From Mycobacterium sp. E3251 (lineage in GTDB: Bacteria > Actinomycetota > Actinomycetes > Mycobacteriales > Mycobacteriaceae), in NCBI RefSeq assembly GCF_001666835.1, contig NZ_LZJF01000193.1, positions 1-41,438 of the forward strand: a stretch of DNA of 41,438 nt, written 5' to 3'. The stretch's first letter is position 1. Each line of letters opens with the position of its first letter. This document shows, piece by piece, positions 1 through 7,456 of the stretch. Below the pieces are notes generated by a model. The model saw only the letters and a list, made by a program, of their open reading frames with translations. It was not told where the DNA came from and made no database searches. The position numbers and the translations under genes are program-made.

Positions 1-62
1 CTCGCTCATCCCGCGTTCGCCGGTGGCCGGATAAGCCGGGGCCGCAAGGCATTCGAAACGAT

Positions 63-94
63 AAGGGCCCGCACACCACGGTGTGCGGGCCCTT
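63..94. terminator. Strong intrinsic hairpin after the Esx cluster
   Basis: A 14-bp perfect stem (arms 63-76 and 81-94) encloses a 4-nt loop. The core arm reads GGGCCCGCACAC. It lies 18 bp beyond the stop codon of the minus-strand esxI-like gene and could also serve a plus-strand gene ending to the left of the window. The U-tract is short, as is usual for mycobacterial hairpins. Confidence 0.75.
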
Positions 95-111
95 TCGGGT
101 GAAACGCGGTG

Positions 112-396
112 TCAGGCCCAGCTGGACCCAACGGCGCTGTCGGTGCTGGCCATGTTGCTGCCGGCGCTCTGCACCTTCTGCCCGTGGGCGTTGGCCTGCT
201 CGTAGATCACCTGGAAGTTGCGACCCAACTGGGTGATGAACTCCTGGCAGGCCACCGAACCGGCACCGCCCCAGAAGTCACCCGCCGCAAGCACATCGCG
301 AACGATGGCCTGGTGCTCAGCCTCCAGAGACGCGGCCTGGGCGCGGATCAAGGCACCGTGGGCGTCGACATCGCCGAACTGGTAGTTAATGGTCAT
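112..396 (-). CDS. esxI: WXG100 protein, EsxI/EsxN/EsxL (Mtb9.9) family
   Basis: A 94-residue ESAT-6-like secreted protein. The start MTINYQFGDVDAHG, the W-G-G turn near residues 42-44 (DFWGGAG) and the end VGSSWA are those of the EsxN/I/L/O/V group, and full length matches that group. Family knowledge: these form helical-hairpin heterodimers with the CFP-10-like partner and are exported by a type VII system, probably ESX-5 linked. The ATG at 396 is preceded by AAGGAG with about 9 nt spacing. It is the last gene of a minus-strand cluster, 44 nt after the esxJ-like partner. The members of this group are nearly identical, so the symbol rests on gene order as well as sequence; esxN or esxL are alternatives. 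Confidence 0.93.
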   Translation of the reverse strand: MTINYQFGDVDAHGALIRAQAASLEAEHQAIVRDVLAAGDFWGGAGSVACQEFITQLGRNFQVIYEQANAHGQKVQSAGSNMASTDSAVGSSWA

Positions 397-440
397 TTGC
401 TTGGCTCCTTAAAGTGTTGGAAGACAGCGGGTTTCGAGTG

Positions 441-737
441 TTAGCTGCCCAAGATCTGCTGCGAGGCCTGCTCTTGCTGCTCGTAGTTGTTCGCGTCGCG
501 GATCAGTCCGTCCCGCACTCCGTGGAGCATGTTGACGATGTTGCGGAAGGCCTGGTTGACCTGGCCCATGGTGTCGTACGAGGTGGCCTGCGCCTGACCG
601 CTCCAGCCCGAGCCGGCGATGTTCATCGAGGATGCCCACATCTTGCGAGCCTCGTCCTCAACCGTCTGGGCGTGCACCTCGAAGCGGCCCGCCATCGCCC
701 GCATTTCGTGCGGGTCAGTCATGAAACGTGTTGCCAT
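441..737 (-). CDS. esxJ: WXG100 protein, EsxJ/EsxM/EsxK family
   Basis: A 98-residue CFP-10-like partner of the downstream EsxI-like protein. It starts MATRFMTDPHEMRAM, has a W-S-G turn (SGWSGQA) near residue 45, and ends QQEQASQQILGS, close to the QILSS ending of the family. The C-terminal YEQQE fits the YxxxD/E type VII export signal (established for CFP-10-like partners). The ATG at 737 has AAGGAG about 9 nt upstream. It sits 162 nt downstream of the PPE gene, so it may be read through from it or have its own promoter. As with its partner, the family is nearly identical across members and the symbol follows gene order. Confidence 0.93.
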   Translation of the reverse strand: MATRFMTDPHEMRAMAGRFEVHAQTVEDEARKMWASSMNIAGSGWSGQAQATSYDTMGQVNQAFRNIVNMLHGVRDGLIRDANNYEQQEQASQQILGS

Positions 738-899
738 GTTGCTTTCTCCTTTTCCTTCAAGCCTTCAGTGTCGAAGTCTTAACAGTTCTAATTGATGCGG
801 TGGTGGCCGCGTTATGGATAGATTACGGCCTGCCGGTTAACTGATCGCCTCAAACGGGTGACATGGACCCCCTTATTTCCCGTACCGGTATCCCCGGCA

Positions 900-2057
900 T
901 CAGACGACAACCTGCTTGGGCATGACGATCGGCTTGAAGCCGTACCGCGGTCCGGAACCGTAGGCGCCGGCGCCCTTGGCGGCCGCGGCCATCCCCGGCA
1001 TGCCGGGCATTGCCGTAACCGGTTCGGCCTCGGCCGCCGCCGTCCACCCCGAGCCCTCGAGGGGAGCGGTGGAGGATGCCAACGACGCCGGGGCGGCCGC
1101 ATTCCAGCCGGCCGGCACCGACAGCCCGCCGACCGCGGAGGCCTCGCCCAGCGCGGCCGACGCTCCCGCACCCGACACCGAGCCCACCATGGTGCCCTGC
1201 ACCATTCCACCGGCGAGCGGCGTGACGGAGTCGGTGAGGGCGAACGGGATCGACGGGACGGAACCCAAGGTGTGCCCCAGGGAGACCGCCGTCGGGATGG
1301 TGTTGCAGACCCACCATGCTGCGGTGTTGACGGCGCCGTTGATGCCATTCAAAACGGATGGCGTGCCCAGGAAGTTGTCAATTGAGGACAAGATTCCCGT
1401 GGTCTGGAAGGGCAGGGTCGGGGCGGCCAGGGCTGCCGCATTGGAAACGGGAGCCAGCGCCTGGATCGTGCCGCCCGTCGAGTCAGCGGCAAGTGCGGTG
1501 CTGTCCGCCGCCGCGGCGGCCGCGGGGTTTGTGGTCGACGCCAGCGGCGTCACTGGAGTCAGTGCCCCCGCCGCAGCTGACGCGGCCTGGTAGGCGGCCA
1601 TCATGGCGGCATCCTGAGCCCACATCGCGGCGTACTGCGCTTCGGTCGCGGCGATCGCGGCCGAATTGACCCCGAGGAAGTTGGTCGCGACGAGTGTCGC
1701 CAGCAACGTCCGGTTGGCCGCGATCACCGGCGGGGGAACCGTGGCCGCAAACGCGGCCTCGTAAGCAGCCGCCGAAGCTGTGGCTTGCGCGCTAGCCTGC
1801 TCGAGCGTCGTCGCCGTCTCGGTGAGATAGGTGATGATCGGCTGGGCCGCGGCCGCTGCCGCCGCCGATCCGCCGCCGGTCCAGTTTTCGGTGGTGAGCA
1901 ACGAGATGATCGACTCCCATTGGGTTGCGGTAGCGCTCACCTCGGCGGCCAGGTTGGCGTATGAGGCCGCGGCGGCCATCAGCGGCCCGGCGCCCGCGCC
2001 CGCGTACATGAGGGAGGAGGTGACCTCCGGTGGAATTGCTGCAAAGTCAAGAACCAT
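900..2057 (-). CDS. PPE family protein, SVP subgroup (PPE15-like)
   Basis: A 385-residue PPE protein. The N-terminal PPE domain (about 1-175) begins MVLDFAAIPPEV with the Pro-Pro-Glu at 9-11 and has a W-T-G motif at 59-61. The LVATNFLG region near 122-129 is where EspG chaperones bind in known PPE structures. A low-complexity Ala-rich middle leads to a GxxSVPxxW motif (GGLSVPAGW) near residue 310, which defines the PPE-SVP subgroup. The last 75 residues (MPGMPGM, PRYGFKPIVMPK) resemble the end of the neighbouring PE protein. The ATG at 2057 is preferred over longer readings because it begins the PPE domain and has AAAGGAG 12 nt upstream. It follows the PE gene by 59 nt, as expected for a PE-PPE heterodimer exported by ESX-5. 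Confidence 0.92.
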   Translation of the reverse strand: MVLDFAAIPPEVTSSLMYAGAGAGPLMAAAASYANLAAEVSATATQWESIISLLTTENWTGGGSAAAAAAAQPIITYLTETATTLEQASAQATASAAAYEAAFAATVPPPVIAANRTLLATLVATNFLGVNSAAIAATEAQYAAMWAQDAAMMAAYQAASAAAGALTPVTPLASTTNPAAAAAADSTALAADSTGGTIQALAPVSNAAALAAPTLPFQTTGILSSIDNFLGTPSVLNGINGAVNTAAWWVCNTIPTAVSLGHTLGSVPSIPFALTDSVTPLAGGMVQGTMVGSVSGAGASAALGEASAVGGLSVPAGWNAAAPASLASSTAPLEGSGWTAAAEAEPVTAMPGMPGMAAAAKGAGAYGSGPRYGFKPIVMPKQVVV

Positions 2058-2116
2058 TTGTGTTTCCCGCTCCTTTGTCTTTAGAAATATGAGGTTTTCG
2101 AGGGATGCGACGAGGA

Positions 2117-3010
2117 CTAGACGGTCGCCGGTTTCGGCATGACGATCGGCTTGACGCCGTAGCGCGGGGCGCCGAAGCCGGCGCTGTTCCGCGCCGCGGC
2201 GCCCATGCCCGGCATGCCCGGGATGATGGTCCCGGTGCCGGCCTGCGGCGCGGCGGCGGTCCAGCCCACCGTCTGCAGCGGTGCGGCGCTGGTGCCAGCC
2301 ACCGGAGTGGCCGCGCCCGCCCAACTCGGCGGCACCGACAGGTTGTTGACCATGGTCGCTGACCCCACCGAGGCCACCGGCATGGCGCCCATCCCGGCCA
2401 TGCCACCACCGGCCATGGGCGTCGTGACATCGGCGAGCCCCGCCGCGTCGGCGGCCGATCCGGCGGCGTCGGCCGCGGACGTGTCCAGCAGTCCGCCACC
2501 GGCCAGACCCAGCAGGTCCGAACCGGCGGAGGCCCAGTTGCCGAAGCCGATGTTGCCGATATTGGCGCCATTGCTCGAGAGGCCGAAGATCCCGCCCAAC
2601 ATGTTCGGGTTGGTGCCGTTGCCGGTGCTACCGAGCAGCCACGCGAGGTAGTCGAGCGGAGTGTTCGACGGCGTGGTAGCGGCGGCGGCGAGCGGAGAAG
2701 CGGCGCTCGACAGCGCGGCCTGGCTCGCGTTGACGGCCTCGGTGTCGCCGTAGCTGCCGGAGCTGATCCCCAGGGTTTGCGCGTAATTCTCCAACAGGGC
2801 CTGTGCCTCTGTTGCGATCGCCTGGTACTGGGTGCCGTACGTCGAGAAGATCGCCGCCTGCTGGATCGACACCGGATCCGCGGCGGCCGGAGCGAGCACG
2901 GTCGTCGCCGGCGCGGCGCCCGCGTTCTGCGCCGCCAGGTTTGTATTGATGCCCGATAGCAACGCCTCCGCAGCTAGCATCTCTTCTGTCTGTGTCGTCA
3001 AAAATGCCAT
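2117..3010 (-). CDS. PE family protein with SVP-type C-terminal domain (PE8-like)
   Basis: A 297-residue protein with an N-terminal PE domain of about 85 residues (MAFLTTQTEEM), in which the usual Pro-Glu is Thr-Glu at 8-9. YGDTE at 87-91 matches the YxxxD/E type VII export signal just after the domain. The rest is Ala/Gly-rich, and NNLSVPPSW near residue 222 begins a tail of about 75 residues that parallels the tail of the downstream PPE protein. The ATG at 3010 starts the PE domain and has AGGGAG upstream; the open frame continues to 3121 but the extra residues are not PE-like. It is the first gene of the ESX-5a-like cluster and the likely dimer partner of the PPE protein. Confidence 0.9.
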   Translation of the reverse strand: MAFLTTQTEEMLAAEALLSGINTNLAAQNAGAAPATTVLAPAAADPVSIQQAAIFSTYGTQYQAIATEAQALLENYAQTLGISSGSYGDTEAVNASQAALSSAASPLAAAATTPSNTPLDYLAWLLGSTGNGTNPNMLGGIFGLSSNGANIGNIGFGNWASAGSDLLGLAGGGLLDTSAADAAGSAADAAGLADVTTPMAGGGMAGMGAMPVASVGSATMVNNLSVPPSWAGAATPVAGTSAAPLQTVGWTAAAPQAGTGTIIPGMPGMGAAARNSAGFGAPRYGVKPIVMPKPATV

Positions 3011-3063
3011 CGATTGCTCCCTACTGTTCGGAACGGCCGACCCCCATGCGGTGGATCGACCCT

Positions 3064-3100
3064 GAGTGTTCGCGTAACGGCCCCTGTGCGTTGGCGTAAC
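3064..3100. promoter_or_regulatory. Imperfect direct repeats upstream of the PE gene
   Basis: Two 15-mers, GAGTGTTCGCGTAAC (3064-3078) and GTGCGTTGGCGTAAC (3086-3100), match at 12 of 15 positions and start 22 bp apart, about two helical turns. They lie 54-90 bp upstream of the PE start, so they could be a regulator site for the cluster. The gene-free stretch 3011-3352 also holds a 14-bp palindrome, AGCCGTTTACGGCT (3149-3162); I see no gene in it. Confidence 0.35.
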
Positions 3101-3352
3101 ACTAACGACCCCCAAGTCCACGTTCCCGGCCGAAAGGGGCAGGGTTACAGCCGTTTACGGCTTCTTAACGATGAGGTCGGCAGTTTTAACACTTCCCCGT
3201 TGGCCGACATAGCGGTGTCATCTGTTACCTAAAGGAAAACCGTGGTTAAGCGGCGCGGGCGCGGATCCTAGCTGAGGCGCTCTCGCGGCGCATCTTGCGA
3301 ATTTCGCCTATTTCGAGACCGACGCGATGTCCCGGATTCGGCGTCGGCGCGC

Positions 3353-3358
3353 TACATT
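3353..3358 (+). promoter_or_regulatory. -10 box of the tRNA gene
   Basis: TACATT fits the mycobacterial TANNNT -10 consensus and ends 9 nt before the mature 5' end of the tRNA. No convincing -35 is visible at the expected distance. Confidence 0.5.
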
Positions 3359-3367
3359 CGCCGCCGG

Positions 3368-3441
3368 GCCCCCATAGCCCAATTGGCAGAGGCAGCGGAC
3401 TTAAAATCCGCACAGTGTCGGTTCGAGTCCGACTGGGGGCA
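3368..3441 (+). tRNA. tRNA with UAA anticodon (Leu), short variable arm
   Basis: A complete cloverleaf can be folded by eye. The acceptor stem is 3368-3374 with 3434-3440, and the discriminator is A3441. The D stem is GCC/GGC. The anticodon stem is GCGGA/TCCGC with loop CTTAAAA, giving anticodon TAA at 3402-3404. The T arm is GTCGG-TTCGAGT-CCGAC. CC follows the discriminator but the third base is G, so CCA is not fully encoded. The anticodon and A73 say leucine (codon UUA). The variable region is only 5 nt (3412-3416), whereas bacterial tRNA-Leu normally carries a long variable arm. Two in-frame TTA codons in this window (9574 and 33516) would need a UAA reader. In H37Rv, from memory, a tRNA-Leu lies at this place beside phage-integrase remnants, so it may be an attachment site. 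Confidence 0.9.
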
Positions 3442-3629
3442 CCGGCGTGCGCGCACGTCAGAACACACGGTGCGAGAATCGCCAGCCGCCACCCACGGCC
3501 TGTTTCCCCGCCGCTGAGCCCACGATCGAATCGCGGCCATCCTGCTCGTGGACGTAGAGCCTTTGTGCCCTGTCGGCCGGGCGCGGTCGGGGCGAAGGAT
3601 CACCGTTCACAGGGTTTAGGAGGCCAACG

Positions 3630-4100
3630 GTGATCAAGCAAGCCATCGTGGGCGCCGCGGTGGTGCTTCTCGTCGCCGGCTGCTCGCCACGAACACACAC
3701 CAGCGGCAGCGGGACCACAACCACAACGCCGCACGCTCAGGTCGTGCGCGGATGGGTCCAACTGACCGAGGACCACATGCAAGACCTGGGTATCGCCATG
3801 GGCAAGGCCACCTATGCCATCGGCAATAAGGACTACGCCAGTCTGGGAGCGGCCTGCCACGAGGGCCATGACGCGGCAAGTTTCCTCCAGGGCCATCTGC
3901 CTTCCCCCGACAAAGAACTCACCGACGCACTGCAAGCCAGTCTCGATGATTTCGACGCCGCGTCCCACTTCTGCGTCGCCGCGGTCGAGGACAACGATGC
4001 GAACGAGGCCCGGCACGCGGGTGAGTTCATGAACTCTGCGGAGGGGCATCTCTCGACCGCCACCGCCGTCCGCGATCGCATCGTCAACGGGCAGGGATAG
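3630..4100 (+). CDS. Putative lipoprotein of unknown function
   Basis: 156 residues. A type II signal peptide is clear: MIKQ, a hydrophobic stretch, then the lipobox LVAGC at about 14-18, followed by a Ser/Thr-rich linker. The mature part (about 40-150) is predicted helical, with LTEDHMQDLGIAMG and further helices, and two later cysteines. The start is GTG at 3630 with a perfect AGGAGG 6 nt upstream. I do not recognise the family. It is the first protein gene after the tRNA and is read in the same direction as the two small exported or membrane genes that follow. Export and lipid anchoring are well supported; function is unknown. Confidence 0.75.
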   Translation: MIKQAIVGAAVVLLVAGCSPRTHTSGSGTTTTTPHAQVVRGWVQLTEDHMQDLGIAMGKATYAIGNKDYASLGAACHEGHDAASFLQGHLPSPDKELTDALQASLDDFDAASHFCVAAVEDNDANEARHAGEFMNSAEGHLSTATAVRDRIVNGQG

Positions 4101-4250
4101 GTCCGCTCCGGCCGCTCCTGCCTGCCGGCGCGCTGTGTGGGAGAAGCGACAAAGGGTCCGACGCGGGAGGACCTTGGCCCCTACCTCCAGCTCGAGGGCA
4201 GGACCACAGTGAGATCACACGACTTGCGGCAACCGAGAGAGGACGAGGAA

Positions 4251-4553
4251 ATGAATCGCGAAGTGAGCAAATTCTTCTGCGGAGCGTTCGCCGGAATCGC
4301 CTATGCGCACGCGGGTTACGCCATCGCCGCATCCGCCGGCATCATCGACGAGCCCATCTTCCTCGGAAGGAAATGGGGCGTCGGCTTCATGTGGACGGAG
4401 GCCGTTGTCTATACCGCGATCAGCGCCGCCCTCGGTTACGCCGGATGGCGTACCCAACCCCTCGACATGCGAGCGGTAAGCGCGCCGGAGACGAACGGAC
4501 AGACCGAGCAGGCTGTGAGCGCCGCGAAGGTGCCTCTGTCGACGCCGAGTTGA
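4251..4553 (+). CDS. Small conserved membrane protein
   Basis: 100 residues, starting MNREVSKFFCG. Two hydrophobic segments (about 9-30, GAFAGIAYAHAGYAIAASAG, and about 47-67, FMWTEAVVYTAISAALGYAG) suggest two membrane helices, followed by a polar tail of about 30 residues. The ATG at 4251 is chosen over the open-frame start at 4137 because GAGGAA lies just upstream and the added N-terminus is polar and unlike a protein start. No family is recognised. It may be co-transcribed with the DUF732 gene 35 nt downstream. Confidence 0.65.
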   Translation: MNREVSKFFCGAFAGIAYAHAGYAIAASAGIIDEPIFLGRKWGVGFMWTEAVVYTAISAALGYAGWRTQPLDMRAVSAPETNGQTEQAVSAAKVPLSTPS

Positions 4554-4588
4554 TCGTTTCCGACGCGCAGAAGGAGACCGCAGAGGGT

Positions 4589-4954
4589 ATGGACGGTCGT
4601 CTCGGGAAGTGGTTGGCGATCTGTGCTGTCCCGCTGTTGGCCGCCGTGCCGTTCTCCTCGGCGTCAGCATCAGCAGATCCAGTCGATGATGCTTTCATCG
4701 CGTCGTTGGTGAACTACGGGATCGAAGTGCGTGACAGCGACACCGCGATCGCGATGGCCCACCGGGTGTGCACGGGATTCGACAACAACGCGAATGCGAG
4801 CGTTCTGGCGTTGAAGGTGATGCGCGATACCGATCTCACGAGGAGGGAATCCGGCTACTTCGTTGGCCTCTCCGTGGCCGCCTACTGCCCGCAGTACCGG
4901 GGGCAGATGGACAGTTCGCTGATCTGGCTGATCCCGGGTCCGCCGCTGATGTGA
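4589..4954 (+). CDS. DUF732 family exported protein
   Basis: 121 residues. A Sec signal peptide (MDGRLGKWLAICAVPLLAAV) ends in ASASA before DPVDDAF, giving a mature protein of about 90 residues. The paired cysteines in HRVCTGF and AAYCPQY, and the FIASLVNYGI segment, are typical of DUF732, a mycobacterial family of small secreted proteins without an assigned function. The ATG at 4589 starts directly at the signal peptide; AAGGAG lies about 12 nt upstream. The longer frame from 4373 overlaps the previous gene and is rejected. Confidence 0.82.
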   Translation: MDGRLGKWLAICAVPLLAAVPFSSASASADPVDDAFIASLVNYGIEVRDSDTAIAMAHRVCTGFDNNANASVLALKVMRDTDLTRRESGYFVGLSVAAYCPQYRGQMDSSLIWLIPGPPLM

Positions 4955-5038
4955 ACGCGGAGGCATGCCGTCGGCAAGCCCAACGACGCGAGGCGCAGTA
5001 AGTTGGTCGCGACCCCACCGCGAAGGAGCCGCGCCGAA

Positions 5039-6265
5039 GTGACCGACGATCCGCGGGGTGACGGTGTCTCCCGTCAATACGATCGGTGGGAGTATCCGCC
5101 CCCGGTAGCCGATCTCGCGGCGTGGACCAAGAATCACTGGGATTGGTTCGATCCATTTTGGGCGCACCGCGTCCTTTGGCCTGACCGGGAGTACAAGCCG
5201 GACCTCGACATTCTCATCGCGGGTTGCGGCACCTTCCAGGCGGCCGTTTTCGCCTTCATGAATCGCGCCGCCAAGGTGATCGCGATCGACGTCAGCCGGT
5301 CAGCGCTGAAGCACCAGCAGTATTTGAAGGACGAGCACGGCCTGGACAACCTGGAATTGCATTTGCTTCCCATCGAAGAGGTGTCGACGCTGTCCCGCGA
5401 CTTCGACCTCATCGTGTCCACCGGCGTCTTGCACCACATGGCGGACCCACTGGCCGGGCTCAAAGCGCTTGGCGGCTGCCTGCGCACTGATGGGGCGCTC
5501 GGCGTCATGCTTTACGCGAAGTACGGCCGGATCGGGGTCGACATGCTCGAATCGGCGTTCCGCGACCTCGGGCTGAAGCAGGATGACACTTCGGTCCAAA
5601 TGGTCAAAGAGGCGATCGCGGTGCTGCCCGCCGACCACCCGGTTCGCCCCTACCTGAACGGCGCCCGCGACCTGCTGTCCGACGGTGCCCTGGTCGACAC
5701 CTTCCTGCACAGTCGCCAGCGCACTTACACCGTCGAAGAATGCCTGGACCTCGTCAGCTCCGCTGGACTGGCATTCCAGGGCTGGTTTCACAAAACGCCG
5801 TACTATCCGCACGCCTTCGTCGCGCCGGCGAGCCAGTTCCAGGCGATGCTGAACCAACTACCCGACATCAAACTCTGGTCCGTGATGGAACGGCTGCAGC
5901 CGGCGAATGCCACCCACTTCTTCATCGCCTGCCGCCCGGAACGTCCGAAAGAGCATTACGCAATCGATTTCTCGACGGACGGGGCGCTTGACTACGTTCC
6001 GCTACTGCGGACGGCCTGCCTGCTGTCCGGCGACGAGATCCATTTGCCCGGCACGAAGCTGAAGCTCAACCCGGCTCAGCTGCCGTTCGTTCAGCTGGTC
6101 GACGGCCGTCGCGCGATCCGGGAGATCATCGAGTCCGTGGCACAGCGCGGCGACGTCGGTCCGGAAAACGCCCTTCTGGTAAGGGAATTCGGGCGCACGC
6201 TGTTCCAGTCGCTGTGGCGCCTCGATTTTCTGGCGATGGCGTTGAACACCAACCCATCCCGTTAG
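5039..6265 (+). CDS. Class I SAM-dependent methyltransferase with C-terminal extension
   Basis: 408 residues. The Rossmann methyltransferase core spans about 55-190: motif I ILIAGCGT, the acidic end of beta-2 in VIAIDVS, and VSTGVLHHMADP as motif IV. This resembles the family whose members begin YDxWxYPxP and are often joined to TPR repeats in cyanobacteria. A C-terminal region of about 90 residues (LPFVQLVDGRRAIREIIE) looks like a small winged or PqqD-like module; that is a guess. The GTG at 5039 is preferred over TTG at 5003 because AAGGAG lies 10 nt upstream. The substrate is unknown. Its stop codon overlaps that of the convergent CheB-like methylesterase gene. Confidence 0.82.
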   Translation: MTDDPRGDGVSRQYDRWEYPPPVADLAAWTKNHWDWFDPFWAHRVLWPDREYKPDLDILIAGCGTFQAAVFAFMNRAAKVIAIDVSRSALKHQQYLKDEHGLDNLELHLLPIEEVSTLSRDFDLIVSTGVLHHMADPLAGLKALGGCLRTDGALGVMLYAKYGRIGVDMLESAFRDLGLKQDDTSVQMVKEAIAVLPADHPVRPYLNGARDLLSDGALVDTFLHSRQRTYTVEECLDLVSSAGLAFQGWFHKTPYYPHAFVAPASQFQAMLNQLPDIKLWSVMERLQPANATHFFIACRPERPKEHYAIDFSTDGALDYVPLLRTACLLSGDEIHLPGTKLKLNPAQLPFVQLVDGRRAIREIIESVAQRGDVGPENALLVREFGRTLFQSLWRLDFLAMALNTNPSR

Positions 6266-7254
6266 TTGTCGGCCTTTGCCGTCAGAAGACCCTGACGCAA
6301 CGCAACAATCGCGTGTGCGGCCCGGTTGGCCGTTGCGGTGTAGCCTTCCAAATCCGCTGCGCTCTCGGCGTTTTCGGCCAGGGTGCGGGACAGTCGCGCC
6401 GTGTCCTTCAAGTTGCGGATCGCCGCCCAAACCGCCGCCTCAAGCTCGTCGCCGTAAGCGACCAGCAGCGACTGGGCCGTCCACGCGTGACCGACCTGGC
6501 AGCGGTATCCGTTGTCGTTAACGGCGATCAGAGCGCCGTTGCAGCTCGGGCAGGTGTACCCGGTCGGCGGCCCCAGATCCTCGATACCCACGGACGCGGC
6601 GAACTGGCTGTCCATCGCGATCTGATTCTCCAGCTCGAGTTGACCGTCCGGGTCGGCCGCCGGCTCTTCGACGTCGCGATCGGCCAGCTGCGCCAGCAAG
6701 CTACCGATCTCCTTGGCCGTCGCGGTGTGATCCGCCACGCCGGCCCTCATGGCGTTCTTCGGCAGGTCGGGAAACAGAGCGTCAGTCGGTTCCTGAACCA
6801 CGGTGATTCCTCCTTTGGCCTTGATCGCGCGCAGCCCGGCGACGCCGTCGTCAAGCAGTCCCGACATCAGGACACCGATGGCGCGCGGGCCGTAGTCCAG
6901 CGCGACGGACCGGAAAAGCGCGTCGATCCCCGGTCGTCGACCGCTCTCCCACGGGCCATCCGCCAGCGCCACCCGGTGGTCGCGGGCCAGCAGATGGTGG
7001 TCGGGTACGGCGGCGTATATCCGCCCGGCCTCCAGGACAGCGCCGTCGACCGCCGCGAACGCCGGCAACGGGCCGCTTCGGTCGAGAATCTGGGCCAGCA
7101 GGGAAGGCCCGCCCCGGCTCATGTGGATGACGATCATGACGGCGAACGGGAAATCCGGCGGCATCCCCGCCGCCAACTCGCACAGCGCTTCGATGCCGCC
7201 GGCGGATGCGCCGACCGCCACCACGCCTTCGGCCGGTGTCGCCGCGCGTTCCAT
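6262..7254 (-). CDS. CheB-type protein-glutamate methylesterase with zinc-ribbon tail
   Basis: 330 residues. The CheB catalytic domain fills about 10-190: GASAGG with Ser17, VIHMSRG with His44, and LMSGLLDDG with Asp136 are the expected Ser-His-Asp triad. No receiver domain precedes it, unlike classical CheB. The C-terminal part has CPSC (235, 238) and CQVGH (252, 256), a likely zinc ribbon, then helices. Known CheB enzymes hydrolyse glutamyl methyl esters on chemoreceptors; mycobacteria have no chemotaxis system, so the substrate here is unknown. Start chosen at ATG 7254; TTG at 7290 is possible. The stop (TAA, 6262-6264 on the minus strand) shares bases with the stop of the facing methyltransferase gene. 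Confidence 0.85.
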   Translation of the reverse strand: MERAATPAEGVVAVGASAGGIEALCELAAGMPPDFPFAVMIVIHMSRGGPSLLAQILDRSGPLPAFAAVDGAVLEAGRIYAAVPDHHLLARDHRVALADGPWESGRRPGIDALFRSVALDYGPRAIGVLMSGLLDDGVAGLRAIKAKGGITVVQEPTDALFPDLPKNAMRAGVADHTATAKEIGSLLAQLADRDVEEPAADPDGQLELENQIAMDSQFAASVGIEDLGPPTGYTCPSCNGALIAVNDNGYRCQVGHAWTAQSLLVAYGDELEAAVWAAIRNLKDTARLSRTLAENAESAADLEGYTATANRAAHAIVALRQGLLTAKADN

Positions 7255-7442
7255 GGCCTCAACCTTGACCCAGATGGGCGCTGACGCCAAGGGTCATAAG
7301 CCCTCTCCTGCCCGCGGCGGCGCGTCGGGAAACCCTTGGTGGCGCGGCGATCACAGCGAGGGGAGGGGCCGCACCATTCACGTCTTGGCTCTGCGGACCA
7401 AATTTTGGGCCTGCCGCTGACGGCGCGTGGAACCGCCACTCA

Positions 7443-7448
7443 TACACT
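7443..7448 (+). promoter_or_regulatory. Candidate -10 for a leaderless membrane-protein transcript
   Basis: TACACT (TANNNT) ends 8 nt before the GTG at 7457, the arrangement of leaderless mycobacterial starts. It supports GTG 7457 over the open-frame start at 7427, which lies upstream of this box. Confidence 0.4.
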
Positions 7449-7456
7449 GGCCACTC

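Noticed and set aside
1..60. End of a plus-strand gene or start of another feature
   Set aside because: No convincing reading frame or motif in 60 bp.
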